Positions 8,494 to 20,119 of a stretch of 64,000 bases of DNA are shown in pieces. The notes beneath the pieces were generated by a model. The model was given only the letters and a program-made list of their open reading frames with translations. It searched no databases and was not told the DNA's origin. The stretch covers positions 17,694,817 through 17,758,816 of the forward strand of contig CM039466.1 of the NCBI GenBank assembly GCA_022414725.1. The letters are read 5' to 3'. Position numbers and translations under genes: made by a program. Within the stretch, counting starts at the first letter, position 1, and each line of letters starts with the position of its first letter. This DNA comes from Microglena sp. YARC (lineage: Eukaryota > Chlorophyta > Chlorophyceae > Chlamydomonadales > Chlamydomonadaceae).

Positions 8494-9069
8494 ATGCCGA
8501 CACAACCTTGTCAGCCCATTTCAAACCCAGTCCGCCAACTAGGAAGGGCACTGGACATGGACAGTCTCGACACATCCAAGTTTCTTGATCGCCTCCACTG
8601 CCGGAATGTCAGCCGTCTCAATGCACTGCGGACGTCATCGGCTACTTCCGGCGATCCACGCGTCTTGGAGTATAACGCATTGCACCACCTAATTAAACAA
8701 AAACACCACACATCCCCATCGTCACGTTTGTTCCTCGTCGCTGTGGAGTACGTCTTCGATGACGGCTGCTTCAAGCGCGCCAACGGGGACGCCCTTGTAT
8801 TCTCACATGCTATCAACACACTTTTCGTGGTGGAGACGAAAATCCTCAAAGCCCCTGCCAAAACTGGAAATGCCAAGGTGTTGAAAGCCATACATCAGGC
8901 CACTATGTGCGCGAGTAGACTTTCGTCCTGGCTACCGCATCTCATCAACATTGACATGAAAGACGGAACAACACTTGGATCTGTGACAATTCGTCGTATG
9001 ATCGTGACAGCTGTGGATCGCGGTGGACGCGTCTTCAGTCAAGATATCCGCAGCCAGGAAATTGACTAA
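8494..9069 (+). CDS. PD-(D/E)xK nuclease-like protein, form B copy 1
   Basis: A 191-residue intact product. It carries GDALVF, then VVETK, so that the spacing is D-x14-E-x-K with a preceding Glu in FLVAVEY and a downstream Gln in HQATMCA. That order fits a PD-(D/E)xK nuclease active site. It is about 80% identical to form A and nearly identical to the form B copy at 23610. The ATG at 8494 is conserved in all four paralogs (MPT). A tRNA-like sequence lies downstream on the opposite strand. A non-nuclease role of this fold cannot be excluded. Confidence 0.55.
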   Translation: MPTQPCQPISNPVRQLGRALDMDSLDTSKFLDRLHCRNVSRLNALRTSSATSGDPRVLEYNALHHLIKQKHHTSPSSRLFLVAVEYVFDDGCFKRANGDALVFSHAINTLFVVETKILKAPAKTGNAKVLKAIHQATMCASRLSSWLPHLINIDMKDGTTLGSVTIRRMIVTAVDRGGRVFSQDIRSQEID

Positions 9070-9135
9070 CTTAGTTAAATTAATTAATTAACTCAGGTAA
9101 CTTGATTAACTGAAGGTGGAACTTTGGCAAAACAC

Positions 9136-9232
9136 TGGAGGTACCGAGATTCGAACCCATCAGTGGGCGACATGATCAAGGAATGAAGAAAATTGGCTTA
9201 ACCTCACGCTGTACCGTTGACAGATTAGCAAC
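9136..9232 (-). tRNA. Degenerate tRNA-like sequence 2
   Basis: The minus strand has a T-arm GGGTTCGAATCTCG with discriminator A after TACCTCC, and an internal block GGTACAGCGTGAGGTTAAG that aligns with the sequence at 6278-6386. The 5' acceptor half does not pair, so this is probably a pseudogene. As at the first copy, the plus strand just before it reads AAGGTGGAACTTTGGCAAAA. Confidence 0.35.
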
Positions 9233-9340
9233 TAAAATATTGTTTTAATAAAAACGAGTGTAAACAACTTTGATCCATACATGTCTCGGCATTGTTTTGC
9301 TGAGTATGTAATATTTCAAAACCCGGATTCGGCACGCCCC

Positions 9341-12300
9341 TAACAATGGGGGATGTCAAGCTGAGTTGAGACAACCAACGTCTGTGTCTTTTTGATCAGA
9401 CTTCTAATGGCCTCAAATACCGGATTCGGTACGCCCCTACACGAAATCCTTAATATTACACCAAAAAAGGAAACTTTCTCTATTCAAGCCCCCTTATAGG
9501 ACTTTCCATTATGGTGTAATTTTACTACTTTCGTGTAGGAAGAAAAAAATTGTATATATATATAATGTACCTCGTAAGACCTAAAACAATGGGGATGTCA
9601 AGCTGAGTTGAGACAACCAACGTCTGTGTCTTTTTGATCGGACTTCTAATGGCCTCAAATACCGGATTCGGTACGCCCCTACACGAAATCCTTAATATTA
9701 CACCAAAAAAGGAAACTTTCTCTATTCAAGCCCCCTTATAGGACTTTCCATTATGGTGTAATTTTACTACTTTCGTGTAGGAAGTAAAAAATTGTATATA
9801 TATATAATGTACCTCGTAAGACCTAAAACAATGGGGATGTCAAGCTGAGTTGAGACAACCAACGTCTGTGTCTTTTTTGATCAGACTTCTAATGGCCTCA
9901 AATACCGGATTCGGTACGCCCCTACACGAAATCCTTAATATTACACCAAAAAAGGAAACTTTCTCTATTCAAGCCCCCTTATAGACTTTCCATTATGGTG
10001 TAATTTTACTACTTTCGTGTAGGAAGTAAAAAAATTGTATATATATATAATGTACCTCGTAAGACCTAAAACAATGGGGATGTCAAGCTGAGTTGAGACA
10101 ACCAACGTCTGTGTCTTTTTGATCAGACTTCTAATGGCCTCAAATACCGGATTCGGTACGCCCCTACACGAAATCCTTAATATTACACCAAAAAAGGAAA
10201 CTTTCTCTATTCAAGCCCCCTTATAGGACTTTCCATTATGGTGTAATTTTACTACTTTCGTGTAGGAAGTAAAAAATTGTATATATATATAATGTACCTC
10301 GTAAGACCTAAAACAATGGGGATGTCAAGCTGAGTTGAGACAACCAACGTCTGTGTCTTTTTGATCGGACTTCTAATGGCCTCAAATACCGGATTCGGTA
10401 CGCCCCTACACGAAATCCTTAATATTACACCAAAAAAGGAAACTTTCTCTATTCAAGCCCCCTTATAGGACTTTCCATTATGGTGTAATTTTACTACTTT
10501 CGTGTAGGAAGTAAAAAATTGTATATATATATAATGTACCTCGTAAGACCTAAAACAATGGGGATGTCAAGCTGAGTTGAGACAACCAACGTCTGTGTCT
10601 TTTTGATCAGACTTCTAATGGCCTCAAATACCGATTCGGTACGCCCCTACACGAAATCCTTAATATTACACCAAAAAAGGAAACTTTCTCTATTCAAGCC
10701 CCCTTATAGGACTTTCCATTATGGTGTAATTTTACTACTTTCGTGTAGGAAGTAAAAAATTGTATATATATATAATGTACTCGTAAGACCTAAAACAATG
10801 GGGATGTCAAGCTGAGTTGAGACAACCAACGTCTGTGTCTTTTTGATCGGACTTCTAATGGCCTCAAATACCGGATTCGGTACGCCCCTACACGAAATCC
10901 TTAATATTACACCAAAAAAGGAAACTTTCTCTATTCAAGCCCCCTTATAGGACTTTCCATTATGGTGTAATTTTACTACTTTCGTGTAGGAAGTAAAAAA
11001 TTGTATATATATATAATGTACCTCGTAAGACCTAAAACAATGGGGATGTCAAGCTGAGTTGAGACAACCAACGTCTGTGTCTTTTTGATCAGACTTCTAA
11101 TGGCCTCAAATACCGGATTCGGTACGCCCCTACACGAAATCCTTAATATTACACCAAAAAAGGAAACTTTCTCTATTCAAGCCCCCTTATAGGACTTTCC
11201 ATTATGGTGTAATTTTACTACTTTCGTGTAGGAAGTAAAAAAATTGTATATATATATAATGTACCTCGTAAGACCTAAAACAATGGGGATGTCAAGCTGA
11301 GTTGAGACAACCAACGTCTGTGTCTTTTTGATCGGACTTCTAATGGCCTCAAATACCGGATTCGGTACGCCCCTACACGAAATCCTTAATATTACACCAA
11401 AAAAGGAAACTTTCTCTATTCAAGCCCCCTTATAGGACTTTCCATTATGGTGTAATTTTACTACTTTCGTGTAGGAAGTAAAAAAATTGTATATATATAT
11501 AATGTACCTCGTAAGACCTAAAACAATGGGGATGTCAAGCTGAGTTGAGACAACCAACGTCTGTGTCTTTTTGATCGGACTTCTAATGGCCTCAAATACC
11601 GGATTCGGTACGCCCCTACACGAAATCCTTAATATTACACCAAAAAAGGAAACTTTCTCTATTCAAGCCCCCTTATAGGACTTTCCATTATGGTGTAATT
11701 TTACTACTTTCGTGTAGGAAGTAAAAAATTGTATATATATATAATGTACCTCGTAAGACCTAAAACAATGGGATGTCAAGCTGAGTTGAGACAACCAACG
11801 TCTGTGTCTTTTTGATCAGACTTCTAATGGCCTCAAATACCGGATTCGGTACGCCCCTACACGAAATCCTTAATATTACACCAAAAAAGGAAACTTTCTC
11901 TATTCAAGCCCCCTTATAGGACTTTCCATTATGGTGTAATTTTACTACTTTCGTGTAGGAAGTAAAAAATTGTATATATATATAATGTACCTCGTAAGAC
12001 CTAAAAACAATGGGGATGTCAAGCTGAGTTGAGACAACCAACGTCTGTGTCTTTTTGATCAGACTTCTAATGGCCTCAAATACCGGATTCGGTACGCCCC
12101 TACACGAAATCCTTAATATTACACCAAAAAAGGAAACTTTCTCTATTCAAGCCCCCTTATAGGACTTTCCATTATGGTGTAATTTTACTACTTTCGTGTA
12201 GGAAGAAAAAATTGTATATATATATAATGTACCTCGTAAGACCTAAAACAATGGGGATGTCAAGCTGAGTTGAGACAACCAACGTCTGTGTCTTTTTGAT

Positions 12301-13010
12301 CAGACTTCTAATGGCCTCAAATACCGGATTCGGTACGCCCCTACACGAAATCCTTAATATTACACCAAAAAAGGAAACTTTCTCTATTCAAGCCCCCTTA
12401 TAGGACTTTCCATTATGGTGTAATTTTACTACTTTCGTGTAGGAAGTAAAAAATTGTATATATATATATAATGTACCTCGTAAGACCTAAAACAATGGGG
12501 ATGTCAAGCTGAGTTGAGACAACCAACGTCTGTGTCTTTTTGATCAGACTTCTAATGGCCTCAAATACCGGATTCGGTACGCCCCTACACGAAATCCTTA
12601 ATATTACACCAAAAAAGGAAACTTTCTCTATTCAAGCCCCCTTATAGGACTTTCCATTATGGTGTAATTTTACTACTTTCGTGTAGGAAGTAAAAAATTG
12701 TATATATATATATAATGTACCTCGTAAGACCTAAAACAATGGGGATGTCAAGCTGAGTTGAGACAACCAACGTCTGTGTCTTTTTTGATCAGACTTCTAA
12801 TGGCCTCAAATACCGGATTCGGTACGCCCCTACACGAAGTCCTTAATGTTACACCAAAAAAGGAAACTTTCTCTATTCAAGCCCCCTTATAGGACTTTCC
12901 ATTATGGTGTAATTTTACTACTTTCGTGTAGGAAGTAAAAAATTGTATATATATATAATGTACCTCGTAAGACCTAAAAACAATGGGGGATGTCAAGCTG
13001 AGTTGAGACA
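9341..13010. repeat. Satellite array, about 15 units of 242 bp
   Basis: A start motif ACAATGGGGATGTCAAGC recurs about every 242 bp from 9343 to 12980. Units differ by few substitutions and 1-2 bp indels, mainly in A and TA runs. Each unit contains a long imperfect palindrome: CTACACGAAA and ATTACACC on one side and GGTGTAAT and TTTCGTGTAG on the other, about 100 bp in total. It also has a TATATATATA tract near its end. There is no reading frame. Being homogeneous and next to a primase-helicase gene, it could be an origin-like or centromere-like satellite. Confidence 0.97.
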
Positions 13011-13398
13011 AACAATATGAGACAACGTCTGAAGAGGAGAATAAGTTAGTAAAAGAGTCTTCTGCGTTGTTTACAACACTTCATTTGAGGTACATTATAT
13101 ATGAATTGTGACGGGGGTCTGCGACAGCCGCCATGGTATGTGTGTGAGCGAATGAATTATGGACGGGGGGATGCAAAAGCCGTCGTGTGTCATGTAAGGA
13201 TGCGGGGGGGGGGGGCGGTCTATTTTGTGAGTGTGGACGATAAGTCATTCCGGGTGTTCCATCATCATGCACTTCAGTGTGTGTGCGAGTGAAGGGTCTG
13301 AGAAGCGATTGAGCGTGTGTATAAGGGAGAGGGGAAATCTATAATGGAGAAGAGATGGACAATTTATTGTAAAAGAAACGAATAATAATCGCACATTA
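13011..13398. other. Gene-free spacer between satellite and D5 operon-like pair
   Basis: I see no credible gene. It contains a run of 13 G (13203-13215), which is a likely site of length error or slippage. Short frames here overlap on both strands and have no protein-like composition. Confidence 0.6.
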
Positions 13399-13704
13399 AT
13401 GATGTCATCGAGCAAGGAGACTAGGTTCTTCACGCCAAAAAACAAAAATGGAGACAAGGGGATATCAACGTTGTCAAAGAAACGATACTTCGAACTGGAA
13501 GAGAGAGTGAATAGCATACTGGGGGATAGATGCGAGGCAGAGGCGGGTATGGTCATGAAGGCGATGCGTGAGATCATGAAGTTTGACCCGAATGTCTCAA
13601 GGTACAGCGAGGAGGTCAGGGAGGCGCTTGGGGAGAGCTGCAGAAAGTGGAGGCAACGGAATAAAGAGGAGAAGAATGCGGCAAGACAACAGCTTTTAGT
13701 ATGA
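13399..13704 (+). CDS. Small charged helical protein upstream of PrimPol-D5
   Basis: A 101-residue product, rich in Lys, Arg and Glu and predicted mainly helical (YFELEERVNSIL, SEEVREALGESCRKWRQ). It lies 108 bp upstream of the primase-helicase gene on the same strand, so it may be an accessory replication factor, but that is inferred only from position. No family recognised. Confidence 0.5.
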   Translation: MMSSSKETRFFTPKNKNGDKGISTLSKKRYFELEERVNSILGDRCEAEAGMVMKAMREIMKFDPNVSRYSEEVREALGESCRKWRQRNKEEKNAARQQLLV

Positions 13705-13812
13705 AACGCAACACACATTCATGGATGCAGCCACGCACGCGAGAAAAAAAACAACCATCTTAGGGTGGCTTAAAGGAAATACTGTATGAATGCATAACAT
13801 CAATTAAATGGC

Positions 13813-16355
13813 ATGGCATCCTACGAAGAGTTGCAGAAGCTCAGCGCGTGGCTGAAGAGATCTGAGGTGAGTGTGGGAAGAACAGTATTGATGCCCATGA
13901 CTGATTTGAAGGCGCCTAAACACAAGCATTTAGGAAAAGCGAAGTGGGGATGGGCCGAAGCGGACGCGTACGCGAACAACAACCCAACACACAAGGCATG
14001 GGGAATGTTGTTGGATGGATTGGTTGTGATCGACGCGGACGACGCAAAGACAGTGCAGTGGTTGGAGAGGATGGAAGATGAAGATGGTGAGGTGGGTGAG
14101 GCCATGCAGAGGTGTGCCATTCAAGAGACTAGGAAGGGACGCCACTACATGTTCTTGCGCCCGACATGGGCAGACGAGGAGGGGTACTATGACGGTGCAC
14201 GACAAGTCGATGATGATGCAAGGAAGGTTGATATGAAGAGCCTGTGCCGGGCAGGGACCAGGGGTCTGCTGTCTGTTGCGCCCACTGAGGGGAAGGCATG
14301 GAAGGAGGGAAGGGCTCCGTGGGAGCTGGAGTCGATACCGTACATTCCAAAGGCGCTGATGGAGAGGGTGGCGGTGGCGAAGAAGAAGAATAAAAGGACG
14401 AGTAAGGGAGCGGTGGGATACTCAAAGGCAAAGGTGGAAAACACATCACCAACAACAACGGAGGTAGAGCAGGGGATAATGATGCCGACAAGCTTCATGG
14501 AGAGCACGCATGTAGAGAAGATTCTACTGCTCCTAGGAAAAAACAGGTGGGATTCCAGAGACACATGGCGAGGAGTGGCGACGGCATTGAAGAACGAGTA
14601 CGGCGAGGCGTACAAGGCGCTAGGGAAAAACATGTCCAAGGTGTCGCCAAGATACGATGAGGACGCCGCAGAGAAGCTATGGGAGACGGTGGGAAGGCCC
14701 GACTATGACGGGCCGAAGATGACAATGAAGTCGGTGGTCAAGTGGGCCGGCGAGGACGACCCGCGCGGGTACGCTGTGTACCGAGCATCTTCGATTCCAA
14801 AAATAATACGGGACAGTTGGGACAAGGGAGACCGTGGATTGGGGGAGATCGTGCACTATCTTCTGAAAGGGACGTTGAAGAAGACGGGGAAGGGATGCAG
14901 CGACTACTACATATTCGATGAGGACACGTGCAGGTGGGTCAATGTGGAGGATGGGTGGGTGAAGACCGTGGCGAGCAAGTTCTTAGAAGGGATACTCAGG
15001 GACGTCGATTTATGGATATCGACACAGGCCGCACAGTTGTGCATCGGAGTGGTGGTGGGAAAAGAAGAAGAAGAAGACTCCAGGAGTAAAGCAGATCTGG
15101 ATGCGAAGAAAAAAGAAGTTGCCAGGCTGATCCGGTACATACAGTCTTCCCGTGGAGTGAAGAACACGATGGACTTCGCAGGGCCACTTCTCATTGACGA
15201 GACGTTCGAGCAACGCCTGGACGGCAATAGGCACTTGATCGGGATCAAGGGGGGAACGTGGTGGACCTCAGGACAGGTCAGAAGAGACAGAGGGTGGCAG
15301 AAGATATGGTGCACAACGAACTGGACGTGGAGTACGATAATAATGACAACGACAATGACAAAAAACATGAGAGGACCAATGCCGCACGCGCAGAGTGGAT
15401 GCACAGGATCGTCGAGAAGATCATGGGCGGGGACGAGGACATGGCGCGGTTTCTTCAACGTCTTCTTGGGTACGCCACAACGGGAGAAGTAAGAGAGGAG
15501 GTTTTTCCTATATGGACAGGGACAGGGCGGAACGGAAAGGGGCTGTTGACGCAGGCAATGCAGCAGCTGCTAGGGGCATACTACAAGGAGATGAATTGTG
15601 CGATCATAAGCGAATCAAGGGCGTGCAGTAACTAACCTCGACGCAGAGCGTGCAAAGTTGATAGGAGCGAGAGTCGCGGTCTTCAACGAGCTCAAGTCTG
15701 GGGAGAAGCTGAAGACGAACGAGGTCCAACTGCTGACAGGAGGAGACGGTTTCCCGGCAAAGGCGCTTTACAAGGACCCGGTGACGGTGATGCCTCGACA
15801 TCTCGCAATCTTAGTAACCAACTACATGCCAGAGATGTCCGATGTGATCGTTGCAATGGTCGAAAGAATTTAATCGTTCACTTTCCGGTGACTTTCAGGG
15901 ATCTCATACCTGGGGAGAGCGAGACCGCGACGCTACGGCAGTGCGACAGAACCATGAAGGATAAACTGAAGTCTCCAGAGGGTCAGTCTTCTCTGTTTGC
16001 CTGGCTGGTCGAGGGCGCGGTGGCGTGGTACGGGGGGGCGGAGGGCCTGAAGGCCGTGGCGCCAAAGAAGGTCACAGAATTTACCAGAAAATACTTGGCG
16101 GAGCAGGACGGCGTGCAAGCGTTCCTCGCCGAGAACTGCGAGTTTGCGGAAGATTTCAGGGAGTCGAGCGTTGCCTTGTTCCACATGTATCTCGAGGAAA
16201 GCGGGGACAGTAACGATCGAGAAAAGTGGTTCCACAGGCAGATGAAGAACAAGGGGTTCGTAAAAAAAGTGCTTCAAATCAAAGGGAAGTCGACACGCGG
16301 GTATATGGGATTGCGGCTACGACATGATGATGGTGGTGCCCTCACGCATGCATGA
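13813..16355 (+). pseudogene. PrimPol / D5-type SF3 helicase, broken by frameshifts
   Basis: The first frame (13813 to about 15250) encodes a bifunctional primase-polymerase domain with the DxD motif at Asp74/Asp76 (VVIDADD) and the His111 motif (KGRHYMF), then a PriCT-like helical domain near residues 235-310. The frame moves near 15255 (in a run of six G), near 15630 and near 15868. The later pieces carry the helicase: Walker A GTGRNGKG (about 15522-15545), an ATNYMPEM-type motif near 15815 and a D5 C-terminal part up to 16355. Read together they give a primase-helicase of about 840 residues. The G-run change could be a sequencing error, but three independent shifts favour decay. Confidence 0.8.
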
Positions 16356-17088
16356 ATGAATGCATGAATGAATGAATGCAAGCAAACACACGTACGTACA
16401 AACACACGCAAAGGGATGAACACTGTCATCGTCCATCTGACTCCACATGCAAACGGCGGAAACATGTCCTCGTCTCCAAAAGACACCACGGATCCTCATT
16501 GTCTCGTCCATCTGTCTCCAGGCTCGATGATAATGATGCTTATGGATTATCTAGATTTGTTCAGAAAATAAGGATGGAAGCAAAGGAAAGGAAAGGAAGG
16601 ACTAAGGCGGCTTCAAGGAACCCTCAAGGATCGTACAGAGTGCCCAGGAGACTTTCACAGCTTGGAAGGAGAGAGTCTGACGATTCCTCTTTTGACAGAG
16701 GAACTGCTCGTCTTCGCAAGCGGTGGCGGCTACCTTGACAGCACTCTCATCGATCCGAGAGGTTAGCCAACCTCGAGTGTGTTATCAGACATCGGGGGTT
16801 TGGCAATCCCCATCGATGCTGTCGGGCGTGAGCCACACACTTCACTCGAGGCTCGATGAATGATGCTGCTTATGGAAAGGAGGAAGATGGCGGTCGGTCG
16901 GTCGTGTTCGAAGGAAGAGAGAGGAGAACAAAACAAAAGGAAATTATGCAGTTTCGGGGATCGTCGGGTCTTTTATCATGTCCGGCGATCGATTGTACCG
17001 CCGCCAGCACTACACAGGATTTGGGTGAGGGGGCTTATGCCACTCACTACGTTTACACTCGTTTTTAGAGGAACGGCGACCACTCTCA
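16356..17088. other. Gene-free stretch with short tandem motifs
   Basis: It contains ATGAATGA units right after the D5 stop, then a CCATCTGACTCCA...AAAGACACC segment that is the repeat unit of the array at 30540. Nothing else here reads as a gene. Confidence 0.5.
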
Positions 17089-17089
17089 T

Positions 17090-17625
17090 CAAGGACGGCG
17101 GCATCTGTGTCGAGTCGAGTCGAGTCACATGGCGACATCTCGCATCACGGCGGCACGTGTGTCGAGTCGAGTCACATCACAGAGCGACCGACATCTCGCA
17201 TCACGGCGGCACCTGTGTCGATTCACGTCACAGAGCGACTTTCGCATCACGGCGGAACCTGTGTCGAGTCACATCACAGAGCGACCGACATCTCGCATCA
17301 CGGCGGCACCTATGTCGATTCACGTCACAGAGCGACCACTCTCATCAGGCGGAACTTGTGTCGAGTCACATCACAGAGCGACTTTCGCATCACGGCGGCA
17401 CCTGTGTCGATTCACGTCACAGAGCGACTTTCGCATCAGGCAGAACTTGTGTCGAGTCACATCACAGAGTGACCACTCTCATCAGGCGGCACCTGTGTCG
17501 AGTCACATCACAGAGCGACCTCTCGCATCAGGCGGAACTTGTGTCGAGTCACATCACAGAGCGACCTCTCGCATCACGACGGCACCTGTGTCGAGTCACA
17601 CGGCGACCACTATCATCAATGCGGA
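17090..17625. repeat. Tandem array of about 45-60 bp units
   Basis: About ten units built from GTGTCGAGTCACATCACAGA, GCGACC and CATCACGGCGG or CATCAGGCGG. Long frames are open through it in three phases on one strand, as expected for a stop-free repeat, so no gene is called. Confidence 0.9.
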
Positions 17626-17714
17626 ACGATGTCGACTTACGGGGGACGATCGCTCGCATCGCAAAGAAGTCGATACTCTCTAAGATATTATCACTCACAG
17701 ATGACGGAAAACAC

Positions 17715-18190
17715 GGTAAAGTAATCGCAACCTGTGATCACATGTAAAGCATGGGTCTGCTAGACAAGCGCTCTCGTATATCGAGAGGGGAATCGCGGCC
17801 CCCACGGAGTGGGGCAGGGGAATTCAGCTGCTGACTCGCTCCCACGCATTTTCAGAGGTGTTCATGTGAACACGTTTGTTTAAAATAGGGATTGATGTGA
17901 GCCTCCGTCATTCTTCAGTATTATTGATGTGAGCCTCCGGCATTCTTCAGTATTATTGATGTGAGCCTCCGGCATTCTTCAGTATTATTGATGTGAGCCT
18001 CCGGCATTCTTCAGTATTATTTTTTGTTGAAATAATTGTTGTTCCCGAGATGGAGACCGTCCGTCCGTCCATTCATGACACACGGTGGCGGATCATCGTC
18101 ATCGCCACTCATCGCCTCGTGGAAGTGGTGTAAACAACGCAGAAGACCCTGTAACGAACCTTATTCTCCTCTTCACATCCAGCAAGACAC
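17715..18190. repeat. Dispersed segment shared with 29455-29756
   Basis: Both places contain GGTAAAGTAATCGCAA, a GTGATCACATG motif, a GTCTGCTAGACAA hairpin, a CTCGTATATCGA motif and then a 120-bp block from GTCCGTCCGTCCATTCATGA to CAGCAAGA. This copy also holds an insertion: four 37-bp units with TTGATGTGAGCCTCCGGCAT at 17889-18022. The D5 gene at 18222 follows here; a different gene follows at 29755. Confidence 0.8.
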
Positions 18191-18221
18191 ATACATACAT
18201 ACATTTTATTATTGTTCGGTC

Positions 18222-19354
18222 ATGTTCCTACACATTGAGGAGGAGGAGGACGTCCGCGCGTGCAACGGGAGCCATAACGAGATCGCACGCATCGCGAAAC
18301 GAATACTTGGAAACCGCATCGCTGCCGCGAGTACGAACGGAAAGAAGCTATTATGGTACGTATTCGACGGGCGATGGGTGACGGTCGCCAAGTTCCAAGT
18401 CAAGCACGAGCTGTCCACCGTTGTTCGAGATCACTTCGTGACCGCTCTGCACAAGGAGAGAGCTTACGACATGCAGAGCAACGCGATCACAAAGAACGAG
18501 ACCGCCGAACGGCTAGCGAACATCACAGAGCGCCTCCAGGACGCGACCTTCAAGAACAACGTCCTGCAAGAGATGCTCGAGTACTTTTACGACCCGGACT
18601 TCATGAAGAAACTCGACGCCGACCCAAACCTCTTAGGGTTCAACAACGGCGTGTGGGACCTCAAAAACGGCGTCTTCCGTCAAGGGCATCCGGAGGACAT
18701 GGTCTCCATGTCCGTGGGATTCGATTACAATGTCGCAGTGTGCGCGGAATCAGCAGACCGCGTGCGGAAATACTGGGACACGATGCACCCCGACGACAAC
18801 CACCTCATCCACACATTTGCTAGACAGCTGTACGGAGACAGCGTACAAGAGCTCTTTCACATACACGCCGGCGCCAACGTGTCCGCCTCTAACGGGAAGA
18901 CCAACTTATTCGAAGTCATGGAGATCGCATTGGGCGACTACATCAGTCGGTTCGTGGACGCGGATGATGCGGACGCCGCCAAATTCCTCTTCCCACGAGA
19001 CGCAGGGCTTGTAGAGTCATTCAAGGCAGACGGCGCGATGCGCATGGAGTTCCTACGCACCCTTCTACACGCGTTTGCATACGCATCTCATCAACATTGA
19101 CATGAAAGACGGAACAACACTTGGATCTGTGGCAATTCGTCGAAGAGCACGTCGCGGCCAGCCCGGACAGCGCATTTCTGCTGAAGGAGGCCAAAGAACG
19201 CTTCAAGACATGCGAATATTTCAACGGGAAACTCAGCACGATCAAGACGGACCTGGAACATCACCTAAGCGTCAGGTGTCTAGAGCAAAGCCGCGCCAAA
19301 AGCCGCGAAAACAAAAATTTGCGAGGGGTTTTCAAAGGATACAGGCTGGTGTAA
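18222..19354 (+). pseudogene. Second D5-like helicase gene, internally deleted and patched
   Basis: The frame from the ATG at 18222 encodes a viral D5 N-terminal region (DADPNLLGFNNGVWDLKNG is typical) followed by the start of the SF3 ATPase (GANVSASNGKT). At about 19080 it joins some 55 bp matching the nuclease-like gene (CTCATCAACATTGACATGAA). A different frame then continues from about 19121 with a D5-type C-terminal domain (FVEEHVAASP, FKTCEYFNGK) to 19354. The Walker B and sensor part is missing. It belongs to a different D5 subgroup from the PrimPol gene at 13813. Confidence 0.75.
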
Positions 19355-19686
19355 AGAATCGAATGTTATAAGGTAGGTCCACCAAGCAGGGGTGTAAACA
19401 ATCATTCTTCAGTGTAAACAACCATCAGCACAGCACACTTCACAAACGAATGAGTTCCTTTGACGAAATCAATGAAGATGTATTGGAGATCATTCTATCC
19501 AATGCGATTTCGAACGAATCCCACCTCAAACAAGTGCCTCTCGTTTGCGAACAGTGGAGATGCGTCAGGAGGGGGGGATTCTAGTTCGTGTACTCAGGTG
19601 TATCGTCTTATCGCTACTTGGTGATGATATTGATGACATGGGAGTATGATTTTACATAGATGAAGATTGACAATTGTGACAGGTTA
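19355..19686. other. Gene-free spacer after the D5 fragment
   Basis: Contains a possible short start (ATGAGTTCCTTTGACGAAAT at 19450) whose frame carries a plausible F-box-like or helical start but stops within 45 codons. No supported gene. Confidence 0.4.
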
Positions 19687-20118
19687 TACAGTCAACGGAA
19701 TACTAAAATGAAACCGCTTCGTGTACGGCACACCTTACGGTGTAACCTAATGGTGTAGCAACCCACGGGGCAGTGGAACACCAATACGATTTTAAATCAA
19801 CAAATTGCAGGATGTTAACGAGAATATCGTGGTTCTTTTTTAGATCACGGCTCTCCATCCTGCAGACTCCGTATCGTTCTTTTGTCGGTACTTTTGAGAG
19901 TGTCCATTGAAGGACCAGCCGCACTTAAGCGATCGACTCTTCCCCGGTACCGTGGCCCAAAAGAACACGGGGTCTTTATTGATGTGCAATGCGTCATGAA
20001 AGGAGGTTTCTTTGCTGGACGGGCCATTTTGTAGGACCATCCACTCGTACACTATAACGTCTGTCGACGCCTTATACCGTTTATTGGGATGTTTCATTTT
20101 ACTGTTCCGCCGACGGTA
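19687..20118 (-). mobile_element. TACAGTC-family transposon, copy 1 (432 bp)
   Basis: The ends are inverted repeats of about 28 bp: TACAGTCAACGGAATACTAA at 19687 and the reverse complement of TACCGTCGGCGGAACAGTAA at 20118. The TA at each end could be the target duplication typical of Tc1/mariner elements. The body holds one conserved small ORF and no transposase, so it is non-autonomous. Copies lie at 44953, 47665 and 56662. Confidence 0.88.
19840..20097 (-). CDS. 85-residue cargo ORF of the TACAGTC element
   Basis: The same ORF is intact in the copies at 47686 and 56683; at 44953-45382 its start is damaged. It begins MKHPNKRYKASTDV a few bases inside the terminal repeat and ends SAGWRAVI. 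It is basic, with Trp residues spread through it. A second overlapping frame on the other strand (73 residues, ending HEAVSF) is also open in all copies, so coding is likely for only one of them. No family recognised. Confidence 0.45.
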   Translation of the reverse strand: MKHPNKRYKASTDVIVYEWMVLQNGPSSKETSFHDALHINKDPVFFWATVPGKSRSLKCGWSFNGHSQKYRQKNDTESAGWRAVI

Positions 20119-20119
20119 G

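Larger units (their letters stand above)
5400..9082. repeat. Segmental duplication, copy 1
   Basis: This block matches 21091-24197 in the same orientation and gene order: hairpin repeat, nuclease-like gene form A, tRNA-like sequence, coiled-coil gene, GGCGGAACACTG repeats, CT microsatellite, nuclease-like gene form B. Copy 1 is about 575 bp longer, mostly because of a transposon end plus a 104-residue gene at 7235-7980. Similarity ends just after the form B stop codon (TTAGTTAAAT). The two copies flank the 12-kb region with the 242-bp satellite and two helicase genes. Confidence 0.9.

Noticed and set aside
8089..8588. Frames through the CT microsatellite (Ser/Leu- or Arg/Glu-rich)
   Set aside because: They are translations of the CT tract.
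5634..9069. Homing endonuclease of the LAGLIDADG or GIY-YIG type
   Set aside because: No such motifs; the E-x-K arrangement fits a PD-(D/E)xK fold better.
17107..17747. Long overlapping reading frames through the GTGTCGAGTCACATC array
   Set aside because: Three frames are open at once because the repeat lacks stops; products are low-complexity and unlike proteins.
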